Positions 24,238 through 37,600 of a stretch of 64,000 nt of DNA are shown here, in pieces. The stretch is from assembly GCF_900496995.4 (NCBI RefSeq), contig NC_044006.1:43485620-43549619 (forward strand). Direction: 5' to 3'. The translations under genes were made by a program, and so were the position numbers. Every line of letters starts with the position of its first letter. Position 1 is the stretch's first letter. Source of the stretch: Aquila chrysaetos chrysaetos (taxonomy: Eukaryota; Chordata; Aves; Accipitriformes; Accipitridae). The notes under the pieces are model-generated. The model searched no databases. It was not told the DNA's origin and saw only the letters and a program-made list of their open reading frames with translations.

Positions 24238-26117
24238 GTATGCCCTCTATAGCATAAAAGCTGTCTCCAGTTTGGCTGCTATTGGCCTTGGGTTGCTCCC
24301 CCTCACCTCGGCCCTCATAGGAAGCCAGGAGCAGAAAAGCAGGGGCCTGACAGATATCAGTCTGGGGCTCTCTGCTGCAAAAGGCCAAGATGAATGTCAT
24401 TTCAGGGAGGTGTTGTTCTTTCTGAAAGTACAGAAATCTATCCAAGAGCTGAAATCTACTCAAACACCAGACTGTTTGGGGCAGCATGCCCAGAAATGTT
24501 GGTATTTGAGCTGAAAATGTAAATGTTCGTACATCCCACCTCCTGTGTTTGTCTTTATGTAGTTATGGTATGGGTCTGCTTTGTCAAGTGGAAACAAAAA
24601 TACCATTCTGCCTTTTCCATTTTACTCAGATGGTATTTTGCAATGTATGTATCTTCACAGGATTACACCAATATAAGCTCTTCCTGATAGCTGTTCTTGG
24701 GTTAGTGGTGGCTGCCTCCATCTAGTTGTTTGTAGACTTCCTTGGAAGCTGCAGTGACAGCCAACAAAGAAATAAGGAGTCCTTCTGCATAAGGAAGAAC
24801 TACTATTTATGATTCCTGTGAAGGAAGGAAATGGAATATCCCAGGTGAAGAGGTTAAAAACAAAAGCAAGACACGACAGCACTAATACCACTGAGAGCCT
24901 ACACAGACGTCCCAGTGTTATGCCTTGAGGTAAAAGGAATTGATTTCTTCTTGTTGCATGATGAACGGCATGCTTTCAGATAACATAGACTCTTTTAGCA
25001 GCGTTTATCAAACTTTCTGTTTTCCCTCAGTAGCCCTGAGGCGAGTGAGAACAAACCGCAGTTTCTGACTGTAGTGCAAACCTGGCTCAGGAGGAAGGGA
25101 ACCGATCCCACTGATTAAAGGTATTTTACAGTTACTGTGTCGCAACATTGATTCCATAATTGCATTTTTTTCTCACTGGCCTGGCCAGGAAAAAGGGTTG
25201 CTGAGCAGCACTGTGTTTTTCTAACGTTTTGTAGTTCACTTGCCAGACCTAGTCATGACCTTGCAATCTGAGAAACATTTGCCATCTATACAGGGCTGGG
25301 TGGGAGCATGAACTTCTCTTACACAGAAACGCCAGCATTTTGAAATGATTTGTTCCTAAATGGGACTTTTACAAGGAAAAAATATGTCAGAAACACTAGA
25401 ATGTGTCTTATCCATTGTCCCTCTAGGTGTTCCATATAAAATATATAAAAGGAAATAATCTACTATTCCATCTTCTGGACACTCTTGACAGCTCCCACAG
25501 ATGTCTGTGCATGTAGCTGAATTCTGGCCCTTGTGGTCAAAGATCTGCCCATGACATTTTTTGTATTACTGCTTCACATAAACTTCACAAGACAATTGTT
25601 AGAGATGCCCGTCTTCTGGTCAGCTTCCCTCAGATTTATCCCTTGCAATTAGTTAACCAAAACTGTATATAACGCATACCTATCAGCAGATGATAGAGCA
25701 CTCCTTCCCTCTGTAGGTAGAGTAACACCCCAAACCTTTTTCTCAGCATGTGCCTCATATTTTTTGAGATTTGATAGTTTGAACTTCATTTGCAAGTGAT
25801 GCCTGGGCTGGCCTCTGCATCGTACTTCTCTGCAGGCAGGTTCATGAGGCTTTTCAGGATGGTGATAGGGTTTGTCCAATGAGCTTGTTTATTTTCTAAA
25901 GAAAACACTTCTGTGATGGCTTCAAAACAGAGCAGTTACACAGCTGGAGGAGAGCTTCTTTGCATTTTGGCAGTGGCTCACGCACCTCTTCCTTCCAGCT
26001 CCTGGCTATTGCCTTGCTGCCTACTATGGATGCTGCAGCCTTGCACAGAACTGAGACTGAGCGCACGTGGCATGGTTGAATTACTGTCAGTACCTGGTGC
26101 TTGGCTGCTTTCGCAGC
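24238..26117 (+). other. Intergenic sequence
   Basis: Nothing recognised beyond short open frames on both strands. Confidence 0.45.
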
Positions 26118-26639
26118 TTAATTAAACTTCAACAGTGTAATTTTGGGGCTCTGAAACTTAGTAATGCCTGAATTAAGACTCTTTATCCTTGGAGACAATC
26201 TAGAAAGTGGATTGATTATCCTTTGTGCTGGGCTGCTGTGACGTGTCTTGTCTGGCAAGGCAAAAGTTGTTGTGGCCAGCTGTGAGGGATCAGACGTAGC
26301 ACGGGAGGTCCTGAGCACTGCCGGTGGAGCAGCTTTTGTAGTCACCACACAGTAGGTTGGACCTCCTGCAGTCCATGTAGTCAGGTCATCTCCTGTCTCT
26401 AGCAGCTCTTGGTAGTCAGCATGACTGAGAGTATCCCTCAGGTCACCTACCCTGGTGACAAGTGGTCCAGCTGTGTGAGGGGGCAAATGAGGTTTAAACC
26501 TATTTTTGCACATCACTTTTTCCCCACAAATACATATTGGTTTCTGTTTGACAGATATGGTTCTTGGCAAACCAGGCTTTCCCCCTCCCCAGTGCTCATT
26601 GTTTGATTTAAGATGAAGTATGTGCCAAATATGTATCAA
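26118..26639 (-). other. Unrecognised 173-codon open frame
   Basis: One of the longest open frames in the window outside known features, ending at TAA 26118-26120. The first ATG is internal (26511-26513), giving 131 residues. The middle has protein-like composition ('LPPHTAGPLVTRVGDLRDT', 'DYQELLETGDDLTTW') and the C-terminal half is Thr/Ser/Pro-rich. A 'gtgcaaaaatag' acceptor-like site precedes the conserved-looking part, so it could be a terminal exon of a - strand gene. No partner exons were identified and I recognise no family. Confidence 0.2.
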
Positions 26640-29600
26640 GGCAGAAGCTTTGCAAGCCTTCCAACATCAATTGTAAAAGAACAAATATGGAGCGAAATTC
26701 TGCTCTTGTGCTCTGTACATCTAGAGGCATTCCAGAGAAGACAATTTTGAGATTGCTTTGGATTTAAGATGTTTTCCTTGGGTAGAAAATCCAGTTTGTG
26801 ATGTCAGTAGTAAAACGTTTGAGTGTTCGGAAACAAATTTAGTTTCTGAAAGCTTTCACGTTATCAGGCCTATCTCTAAGTAGCATCAATTCCTTATAGC
26901 ACCTGCCTTCTTTTCCTTCACTTGCTGTGAAAGAGTCTGTTACACAGCGGTGAGCATGTTACCATGGCTCAACTAACAAGTGTAATATTGTCAATAAACA
27001 TTTAGAAAGACCAGCTCATGGTTATCTCTGGGGACAGCAGAAGTGAACTGGCTGGTGAGCTACCAGTAGACTTTCTGCTTTCTGCAAATGCCCAAACTAA
27101 ATTTGAAAGAATGAATGTATGATTGTGTCAGAACAAATGCCTAAGCTCTTTTTGTGATAAGGGTCTAAGATCAAATACAGCGGGCTCCCAGGTAACATCT
27201 AATGTTTAGTCTTCTGAGAGAAAGGCTCTTGCAGTACTTAATACAAGGACGTTGAGCCTCACTGGCATCTGGGTGACCAGCTAAATGGATGTACATACTG
27301 CAGCTTCTTTTAATGCTACTACGGTGAGAGAGAAGGACAAGGATATTTATTTCTCCACCACATTTTTACTGGGGAGTGCAAAAGGCAGTGTAGTCTGTTG
27401 CCCTAATCTTGTCATTTAGAGGACTTGATATGTGAAGCCTACCAAAGCTTGTGAAAGAAACACCACCTCCAAATCTCCATTACTGCAGGCTACAGGCCAG
27501 CCTTGTTGTACCTGGGCCCTTCTGGCAGTCTCCTCTAGCACTATGGACCCAGATTAGTGTGGGGTGTTGGAAGGCATTATTCAAGCAGCCTCCCAGCTTT
27601 GAGTCATACTGCGACTTTGGCCAAGTCCATATTGTCCTTGCCTCAGGCCAATATGTTATTTCCTCATTTTTATTGTTTAAGGACTTTAAAGCAGACTTTT
27701 TCACCCTTCCTTCTCCACTTTCTCTCTAACCCTTTATTTTTCATATGGCTTTCTATGGAGTAACTGTTCTTTATCAATAACTACTCAACTATGATTTACA
27801 ATTATTTTACTCCAGTAGTGAACGGGTTTCGTCAGAGAAGATTAAATTCCATGGCATGAAATGCTGTACAAAATTCCTCTTTGTTAAGCAAACTAGGCAT
27901 TTAGAAAAGAAATGGGAGGAAATTATCATTTATATACTTGTAGATAAACTGACATGCAGTTTGTTATTATGCCACAACTAGGAATGAATACAAGAGTTAG
28001 ATCAAGAATATCACGAATATCTCTGTCCCTCTGTCTGTGGGGGAGTTATGGTCCTCAACACGAATGACTGCTCATTCATATAACAATGGGAAACTGCTGT
28101 AACAGAGAAATTAGTGTGAGAAAGTTCAGTGAGAGATCTTACGAAAGGGGAAGTGGGTATTTATTCACAAAATCCTTAAGCAAATTGATTTTATCCACTC
28201 ACACTCATTCTCCTATAGATTTAATTCATTCACACTCTGACAGTCCTATATTCATGAGCACGAGGACACATAAGTCCAAGTGGCCTGGCCAGGATCACTT
28301 GTGTTTGACACAAAGGAGCAGGGATGCCAACTGCCAAGCCCTCACCACATGCCCAAGGTTCCCCTTGACTGGGGACAACAAAGTGGTTTCTGGACAGATC
28401 TTTCATATCCCTTAGGACGCATCAGCTGGTATGTGGTCATCTTTTACCTCAGAACCCTGCTTACTTTGTTCTCCATAAATGATAGGCTAAGTTGCTGCTC
28501 ATTGCCTGTTTTTCCTTGTTTTCAACGTGTGTTTTCCTGGTGGGCTAGCAGGAAAGGCAAGGTGTATCTGATGCTGCAGCCTTATTACCATCCTCCGGGA
28601 GTGAGGATGATGGGTCTTTCATTGACAGGTCATCTGTGGTGTGGGTGTTTTCAAAGTGCAGGTCTTTGGCCGTGACATAAACAGACCGATTCCTTAATTT
28701 TTCTGCTGGGAATGGTTTTCTGTGTGAACAAAACAGTCCATTCTTTTAACCCTCTACTCTGCTGTTCCTTGCACACATTTCCATTCATACTTCATTCCTA
28801 GCAGCCCTCATTTTTCTGTTGCAAATCTCTACAGCTGCTGTAGATATTCCTGATGCCCTTTTATTAGGATTTATAATCTAAAATGAATAATTTAATGCCA
28901 CACACAGTCTTTGACAGCACGCAGATGAATGCCGTTGAAATGTAAACGAAGCTTGTAAATGTTAAGGTATCATACGCAGTGAAAGAAAACTCTAAAATCT
29001 AGGGGGACTCCATCCCCTACGTCTGCTGAAGCACACACTTATTAAAATGCCAAAGTACGTGTGAAATAATTAAAACACTGAGGTGGCCAATATAAACAGC
29101 TTGAAAAATAACAAAATTATGCCTGCCAAAATAGTAAATGGAAAACTGACAGTGTGTATTTCCCGTGACGTGTGCTGGGGGATCTGAACACACTGCTCCC
29201 ACTGGTGTTGTGAAGTTACTGCTCTAAATTTACTTTTAGTGGGAGAAAAGCAAACTATTCAGGGTTTAATATCTTCTTGCTTGTGCCCAGCAATGGAAGT
29301 TGTATGTTATCGCTGACAGGAGGTGAAATCCTGACTTTACCTTAAATGGTGAAGCCGAGGTTTGCTAGTCCTAATCAGTGCTGGGCATGGAGTCAAGAGG
29401 GGCGAGTCTGCATCTAGCAGCCAGTGTTAGAGCGTGCTACTACATGATAGCATTAGACACTTTGAAATGTAGGATAGCACAGTAAAGTCACTTGTCTTCT
29501 GCAGCTAGTTATCAAAAACCAACGTTGATCAACTGAAAACTGACCAGTGGGAGCCTGCACGCTCCTGGCTTTCAGCCCTGTTTTGTAACTTGTTGTTACT

Positions 29601-32600
29601 TGGAAGTGGCATCTTAAAAATCTGTTCTCTTAATAACATTGTTCTTCTTTCTGTAACCGGATTCATTTGTAGCACTGGGGCTAAAATGTGTTTCCTACCT
29701 CAGTGACTTCCAACTCAGACACAGTTAAACAGGACAGCTTGAAAACTCCAGTTGCCTTAAGGGGAGAAAAAAAATTGCAAGTGCATGATGCAATACCTTA
29801 AAGAGAACAAAACTTCACTGATCTAACAGTTTACTCCATGGGAGTAAGAGTTTATTCCATGCAGAGTAATGTCTTCTTGGGACAGGTATTTGTACACCCC
29901 AGAGGACTGGAAGCCACAAGGCTGGATTTATCTGAGTTGGAGATAAACCAAATTTTGCACAAGCCAGAATTTGCATTTTTTTTCTAATGTTGAGATCTAA
30001 ATAAAAATGGAAGTTAAATGTGGTTAAGATCCCACGGAAGAATGTAGTAAGAGATGCCACACGCTGTCCTATGCACAATCTTAATGTAGAATCCTTGTTC
30101 TTGACCAAGTATGCAATCATAGAGACATGGTCCTTGACTATTTTTGTCACCACACACTTCCTGGCTTTTTCAAAGTTTGGACTGGACTCTGGTATAGCAT
30201 TCACCACAGTTGTAAGGTAAGTGCATGGAAAAACTTTTTTTTTTTTTTTTTTTTTAATTTGTTGTGGAAAGTGGAATCAGAAAATTCAGGATGACTATCT
30301 GTTCCTGTCTCTACTACAGAACTCCTACGTATCAACCTAATGAGTCCAATCAAAATGTTCCTAATTTTCTAATGTCACATGTTTCCAGTTACCTAGAACC
30401 ATATATGTAACATTAAGCACTTCCAAGCTGCAGCTGAGGTTTGCTATATCTGTATATACATATTGACACACATGTATAAACATATATACTCAGTAATAGT
30501 GTTGGTATTGATATCCAAGCTGGCTCATTTTAAATTAATTCTGATAAACCTACAGTTCTGTACTGTATATGTACTTTTATGTACATATAATGCATGCATA
30601 AGTGTCTGTATACCTACGTGTGTGAGCTGCAGGCTTTTCAGAATTAACTTAAGACAAGCTAGTTTGGATACCAATATCATTCCTGTGGCAAGCACAACTT
30701 CCCTATGTTACAAACCAGTTTCTTGATGTCAGGGACACTGCAACTTGCCAAGTAGCTGGTGAGAAATGTTTGCGCCTTAATGTTTTTCCAGCCTTCAAAG
30801 TGCTGGTTACTCTGCAAACGCTGCACCCCTCCTCTATGAACTGGGTTTTATGCCCTATTGAGTAGGAAGAATACAACCTTATCAGAAAGCTGATTAATGT
30901 GTTAATGTTTAGGACTCCTATGTTACAATAAGATCCCCATAAAATGACAATGGAGAAATAAGTTTATTCAGTGCACTTAAAGTGAAACAAACAGTAGTTT
31001 AGAAAATTCACAGTAACCACTGGTTTATTATATAGAAAACTCCACAAGTACTAAATTTACTATAAAAGTATGCAACAACCAGAGAAGCAGAAAGAAAAAA
31101 AGTGAAAAAACCCAGTGTGAACAAGGTTAAGAAGCATTTGTGCAAATGGATGTATTTCTGGCTTGGAGCCAACTGGGGAGAAAAAGAAATTGCTACACAT
31201 AGATTCCCAGAAGGTGTAAGAGAAGTTGCAGCAGACTGCTGGAGGCTGAAGTATATCAAGAATGAGATCAGCAATTAGGAGTTTCAGATAATTTAAGCAG
31301 AGTCTGCTCACAGGTAGTAGAGTCCACAAAGTTCTAAACGTGGAAGCAATCATGTTTTTCTGCTACTTGTGACAGTAAGTATAAACATGCTTAACTTACT
31401 AAAACGGAAAAGGACACTTCAGCACACATTTAAGGGTCCTGGCAACTTGACAGCAGAGGCTTTAACTTCCATAGATGTAGAAGTATCTTTTCACTGTCAT
31501 TAAAAATGCCCTCTCTGAAAGTACATTACTAGAATAACTGATTTTCATCAAGTATGATTGTACAAGCTTTATACATGGCATATTCAAATTTCTTCTTTTT
31601 TTTTTTTAATCCAAAACTAAGTATACTTTGCCAATAAAATACTATTTTATTTTTTGTCACAGGCACACAATGTCAGTATATACCTATCCATTTGTTTCCA
31701 TGTAAAGAAATATAGCAACAGGTTTTTGGTCAACCTGCCTATAGCAACAGCTATTGCTCTAAGACAGTTATTTTGCATCACCTGCAACTCCCTCTATAAT
31801 TGAGTTGGGCCTGCTCAGCAGAACACACACAGCTGTGCGTATTAACAATGACATGCTTCTGAGGTAGTAACATCTCAACTGCTCTTAAATCATTAATTTT
31901 TTGAACATTTCACGTATATATTGCAAGTAAAAGGGAAAGTGGGTACAAACAAAAGAGAATATACACCATCTAGGATTAGTCTAAGAAAAGATCATCATGG
32001 AGGTAGAGCTGTAAACCTGTGAAGCTTACAGCCAGAACAGCGTGCCATGCCCCCAATAGCTGAGGCTTATTTCCCCTTAATAATGGTTAACGGTTTTAAC
32101 TGAAAGACGTAATCAGTTACACAGGTAACAATCAGAAGATAAAACTCCCCTTTAACTCCATGTATTGAAGAGATATAACTGCTGCCATGGAACTCTCATT
32201 TTTCCCCATATTCAGGATGTTTTTGACATTAATTTTCATATACACCTTATTTTACATAATTGCTTTATCAACACTTTTTCTATTGATACATGATTTTTAT
32301 GTTGATAGCTTACAAGTTGTCTGTCAAAAAAACTTTAAAAATGTAGAGTGGATTTATCTGTGGTTTTGATATAAAGGGAATTTTACCACCCAAAGTTTTG
32401 TTTTTTACCATGGAGCAAAAGGTACAAAAAGCCACCTAACAGCTGGGAAGATGGGCTTAGATTTATCTGGGGGGGCAGATGGATGTTGTCCTTCCCATGA
32501 ACCCACACCTTTGCTCTCTTGCTGGAGAATGCACTAGCTTTTCCAGTATATTGTACTTCTGCACTGAGAATGAAGAACATGTTAGCACTGTTGCAAGAGA

Positions 32601-34445
32601 CTGAGAGGGGATTAAACAAGAGAGCTAAAGCCTCCTCACGCTGAAATACAGCAAATATAAAAAATTCTGGAAGGCATTGGTGCTACACTGGAATCAAGGT
32701 TTAATTTTAGACTCAAAATATGGTCTATTATATGTATCCTTCCCAAAATCATAGCATTTGCCCTGGGAGTATGAAATAATTTTTTTTTTTTTTTAATTTA
32801 TAGGTAGTAATGTGTAATTAGGGATGAATTAAAGGAGTTTGTCACTGGGAACCACATTTCTCAAAGCAGCAGTTTTAGTTAATTGAATCATTATCTTTCT
32901 TGCTTCTTCTTGAGCTAAGGGATACAGTGGTTTACTATAAAATTAGTCTGTAAATAACTGTCTTCAATTAGTGATTATTTTGAGAAGAGGAGAGCTTACC
33001 TTCTGCAGAAGAGAAAATTAATCTTTTCCCTTATGAGATAATTGCATTTTCAGGCCTCCGTGAGTTATGAAAAGTGATGACTACTTGGAGATGTTAACTC
33101 TTTATGAGGTGTAAGAGTATAAAGTACAAAGAGAAATCATCGAGAATATTAGAGGAATTCAAAGTGGACCCTTCTGTAATCTATTTTTACAAACCTTCAC
33201 ACAGTACTTAGAAAATCTTGAAGATAAAGTGCAAAAGTCAGTAACAGGTTATCATAAAGGCTGTCTGAAAGCCCTCCCTGCACATCTCTCTCTCTGGACT
33301 TACTTCTCTGAAGGTTAACCTGAAATTCATTGCTTGAATTTACAGTAATAAGTTTTGGAATAATTCCCACATTGTTTTAATTTACTTGAAATCACTGCCA
33401 GATATTTCTGACTCCTATGTTAACATGACTTGTCTGGAAATATACCAAAAATGAGTAACACAGTAATAGGTTACAGTAATACAGTATTTGAGTCCAAACT
33501 CGAAGTGCCCACTCTTTCACACTCTAATTTATCATTTTCAATGTGGTCCTTTTCATTGGAGTCATATAAACCAATGACTAATTCCCACCATCAACAAATG
33601 TCCACTGCAAATTAGCAGTAAGAAAAAAAAAAAGGAAAAAATGCATTCTGCAATGTGCTTATTCATTCTACAAATGGAGCTTTCAATATGCAGCATCAAA
33701 TGTTCTGTGTTCTATCTTATACAAGTCTTAGAAATGACAGGCTTTGTAACAGTGTACCTCCAGTCTTCTCTAGAAACAGAAAGAACAGTTTTTACACTTA
33801 AGCTTATAAATAAAAAAAAAAATCAGCTTATTTTTACAACTTAAAAAGCTGTTACAATGGGTAATGACCTTCTAAGCATATAAAGAAAATGGAATAGATA
33901 GTCACATTAATCTCATGAATGTTACTGACCACAGGTACAGTAAATAGCATGGGCTTGGTGACTTAATAGGAAGCCTGTTGTAGCACTCATAATTTGAAAC
34001 CCTTGTAATTGAAGATGAAGGGAAGTGAGGAACAGACTATTAGCATCTTAATCCTTCACCTGTATGCAAATTGACTTTTTAACCATACATTTCCTAGTAC
34101 TGAGACTGGAATGGCTTTAAAGGTCTACATAGAGAGGATTCCTTCATTCCTCAGAAAGAGTACAACCTAACTTAAAGAATGACAAATACACATAAAAATG
34201 CAGACTACTTGTTTTAATAATAAAATACTATTCTTAAAGCAGATCTTTAGCCATCTGATCTGATCTGATCACCACCCATCTTCTTGAGAATATTCTTCTC
34301 AAGACCTACAACCTGTCTGTCAGGTTACCTGCCTATTTCATCAGTGTAAGCTCCTTAGCCTCAGCAATTTGGGCTGCTAGCAACCATTTCCATAATGTTT
34401 GCAAGAGTTAGACATGTCATAGTTTACGTGTGCAAAAGATATGCT
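26640..34445 (+). other. Intergenic sequence between FAM126A and TOMM7
   Basis: No coding gene, tRNA or known repeat recognised. Poly-T tracts occur near 30235-30255 and 32780-32794. A good GTAAGT donor-like site at 30215 on the + strand follows a 60-codon open frame, but no matching exons were seen. The segment 28860-29170 looks like AT-rich regulatory sequence. Confidence 0.45.
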
Positions 34446-34625
34446 TGAGCACTGGACTAGCTCTCAGAAATCTGGATTTTGTTCTTGCTTCTGTAGGTCA
34501 CGCAGATGGGTAACTTGCAAGGCTACCACTCTATTCCTTAGTTTCTTCATCTGTAAAATGGGGATAATGATATTCACTAGCTTTTAAAAACCATTTTAAG
34601 ATATACATGGTTAATTATTAAGCAG
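34446..34625 (+). mobile_element. MIR SINE, ancient tRNA-derived element
   Basis: The segment 'tttcttcatctgtaaaatgg' followed by 'ggataatgat' is the diagnostic MIR core and 3' region. Upstream 'gagcactggactagctctca' and 'ctggattttgttcttgcttc' align with the earlier MIR body in order. MIRs were active before the amniote radiation and few remain legible in birds. Ends are approximate. Confidence 0.8.
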
Positions 34626-37600
34626 TGTGGATTCTCCCATGTGAGTAATACACAGCTGCTAATACACTGACTTATCCACTTTCATATTAGCATCTTTATT
34701 TAAACATTCGCTATTTTTACTGTGACATAGCAAAACACTCATTTTGTCAAACAGCGATTGTAAAGAAGCTTTTATCGAGCACAAGTGTAATTAGAATAGT
34801 AGAGAAGTGATGAGATTGTCATCAGCTTTGAGCCCGAGGGACTGTTGTATTTTAAGTTCAAGTAACTGAAGTAGCAAAGATAGTTTCCAATTCAAGTCTG
34901 CCCTCCGCTGGCTTTCGTGAAACACTGCTAATAAATTTTGGATCAATAGTGTCTTTCTGTAATGAAGTGGATGAACTAAATTAACAGAAGCTGATGCAAT
35001 TTATTAATTGAGACCTGTAGTCAGCATTTCTTTTTTAATTTTGTAATAGTAGGTAAATAATTGGTCAATTTCTTTTTAAAGTCCCATCTAGGCTCCCTCA
35101 CAGATTCTTGATCTTCAGGTTTTCAAAAGCCCACCAGCGTATAATTCGTATCACCGTTGCTGGAACTAATAATACACAACATGGGAAGTAATATTCTGCA
35201 CATGGTTTTAAAGACATTTAATAGAAAAAACTACAGAAAAAATACTTTGATACAATTAACAATTCTAATAAATTCTAACTGTCAATGAACAATCAAGATA
35301 AATTAATACCTACATTCAGTTTATCTAACTAATTTTTTCAACATTTAGATACACTGAGAAAGATTCAGTTTATACATATACATGACATTTATTTTGTTGA
35401 CTGGGTAATCTTATTCAAGATCTGAAAATATATGTAATTTTTACCTTTCCTATTATGCTCTGAACTCTGTAATTTGCATTACAAGTTGTTAAAAACTATT
35501 ATAATGACAACACTATCTTTGAAGTAAGAATTAAAGCTATGCTTTAAAGTCTATTTAAATTAAAGATATGCTAAATTAAAATTTAATTTATATTTAAAAA
35601 AAAAATAAATCTTAGTTTCAACAAACATCCTTCCTGTTTTGGAGGCGCCACAGGAAAAGGATATTAGGAATATACACGGTAACTGAAACTATTTTTTTTT
35701 TTTTAACAGTGACTTAAGATAAAAAACAGAACAAACTCATATTCTAGCAGAAAATCCACACAGACCTGTTCCACAGCCACCTGGCATATTTCAACTCAGA
35801 GGTCCTTCTTTTTGCTTTACTACTTCTTTTCTCTTTGCTTATAACCAGGAGATAATTAGTAGCTTGTTGTTGTTGTATGCATTTATCTTGTAAAATCTGA
35901 AAGAGTGCATCCAAAAGCACTATTGTAAATCAGTGAAGCGAATGCTGTGCATCAGTTATGATTTTCAAATATTTCACTGTTAGAAAAAGTTGTTTCAGCA
36001 GCATGTGTATTTCCTGTAGATGGATGCTAAGAAAGACCATTACAACAAATGCTCACTGAAGAGAAGAAGCAGAATATGACTTTTAATTACAATTCTTATT
36101 TTTCAAATGCTCCAATTATATGTTCTGTATCAAAGATAAATACTTCATTTTCATGTGCAATGCTGTCAACTGATTGCAAAGACTTACATTCTCAGTTTCA
36201 TGGTTGCCTCACCTTAATACAATGTACTAAGGTCAGAATTGGTATAAAAACCAAGTATACTGAGAGCAAAGACTATTTTGGAAATCAGAATAGATTCACT
36301 CTTTTCCTCATCTTGTTTCAATCACTGTAAAAATTTGCCTAAACCAAGCATCTTTTAAGAAGTGCTTTAAAATCTTTATAGATATGTGCTGCTGTAACAA
36401 CAAATTCTTCAGCAACAAAAATCTAGTTGAGGTCTGTTGACAAATAAAAGGTTTACATTTAAATATCTTCAGAGGAAATCCTCCTAGACCTACTGAAACC
36501 TTCACTGCTCAGATGCTAAAAAAAAAAAAAGCTTAATTTAAAAACAAAGAATGAGTAAACATGGATATTAGTTTTGGCCTCAGAAAATCCTTTAATCCAT
36601 CAGATTTTTGCGTATCACTGAAAGTATGCAAGGAATCAGATTATTGTTTTCATCCTCGGCCAAGCAGTGCAATCATAAAAACATGCATTTAAGAACTGTT
36701 GTGTTTTTAGAGGAACTACCTATGGTAAAAGGTAGCAGTATCTTTAAATATAACGCTTCATTTTCATTATTAAATGCAGATGAGGAGAATGGGAAAGTCA
36801 AGTTTCAAACCACAGTAAAGTTTTGCAGCAGGTAATATTCAATTTCAAGCACAACAGAAATTCTTCTTAGAGGTCTCTAAAAGCATTTGATGAGGCTGTC
36901 TCACCCCAGACTGCTGTTTCTCCTTCACTGGCCTTGGGAGCTGTAATGAAAAATAATGAAATTATTACTGTGTTTGCACTCAACCCCATATTACAACTCA
37001 GTTTTGTTTTATTTTTAAATACATAAATTGTATAGTTATTGTATTGAATATACAAAATTACTACACTTTGCTTTTTGTTTCTACCACTCTGATCATTTTA
37101 CTAATTTTCTAGATAGGCATCTGACAATACTACTTTTCTTGGAAATATCCCGTATCAGACAGTGACCAGAGTACAGCCAGTGAGTATCACACAGAAATCA
37201 ATATGAAAGAGATTCTAATGTGGACAGAATTTTTTTATATGCATTACTGCTCTGTATTCCAAGTATGTTTTGAAAATATGCTAAATGCAAAAAATCAAAC
37301 ATATTCATCCCCAAGTAATCTAGGTCTTAACAACATTCAGGAAAGAAACATTTTAGAATTCTGAAATTTTCCACATGACATAATCGGACAGCCTTAGTCT
37401 TTTTTGACTGTAGCGCTTTTGATTTCTATTTGTCTCTTTGTGAAATGACAAGGAACATTTCCCAGACCAGCAGTACTGCAGAGTAGCTGGGATTTATTAG
37501 ACTAAATGAATGGGAATACTAAAATGGAATGGAAGAAAAGGACCATCATTACTAGAGCACAATAAAAATAGAAAGTTTAATTGTAATAATAAAGTGAAAT

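Noticed and set aside
30020-30220. Possible + exon ending at a good GTAAGT donor
   Set aside because: No ATG, no matching upstream or downstream exon, and no recognisable peptide.
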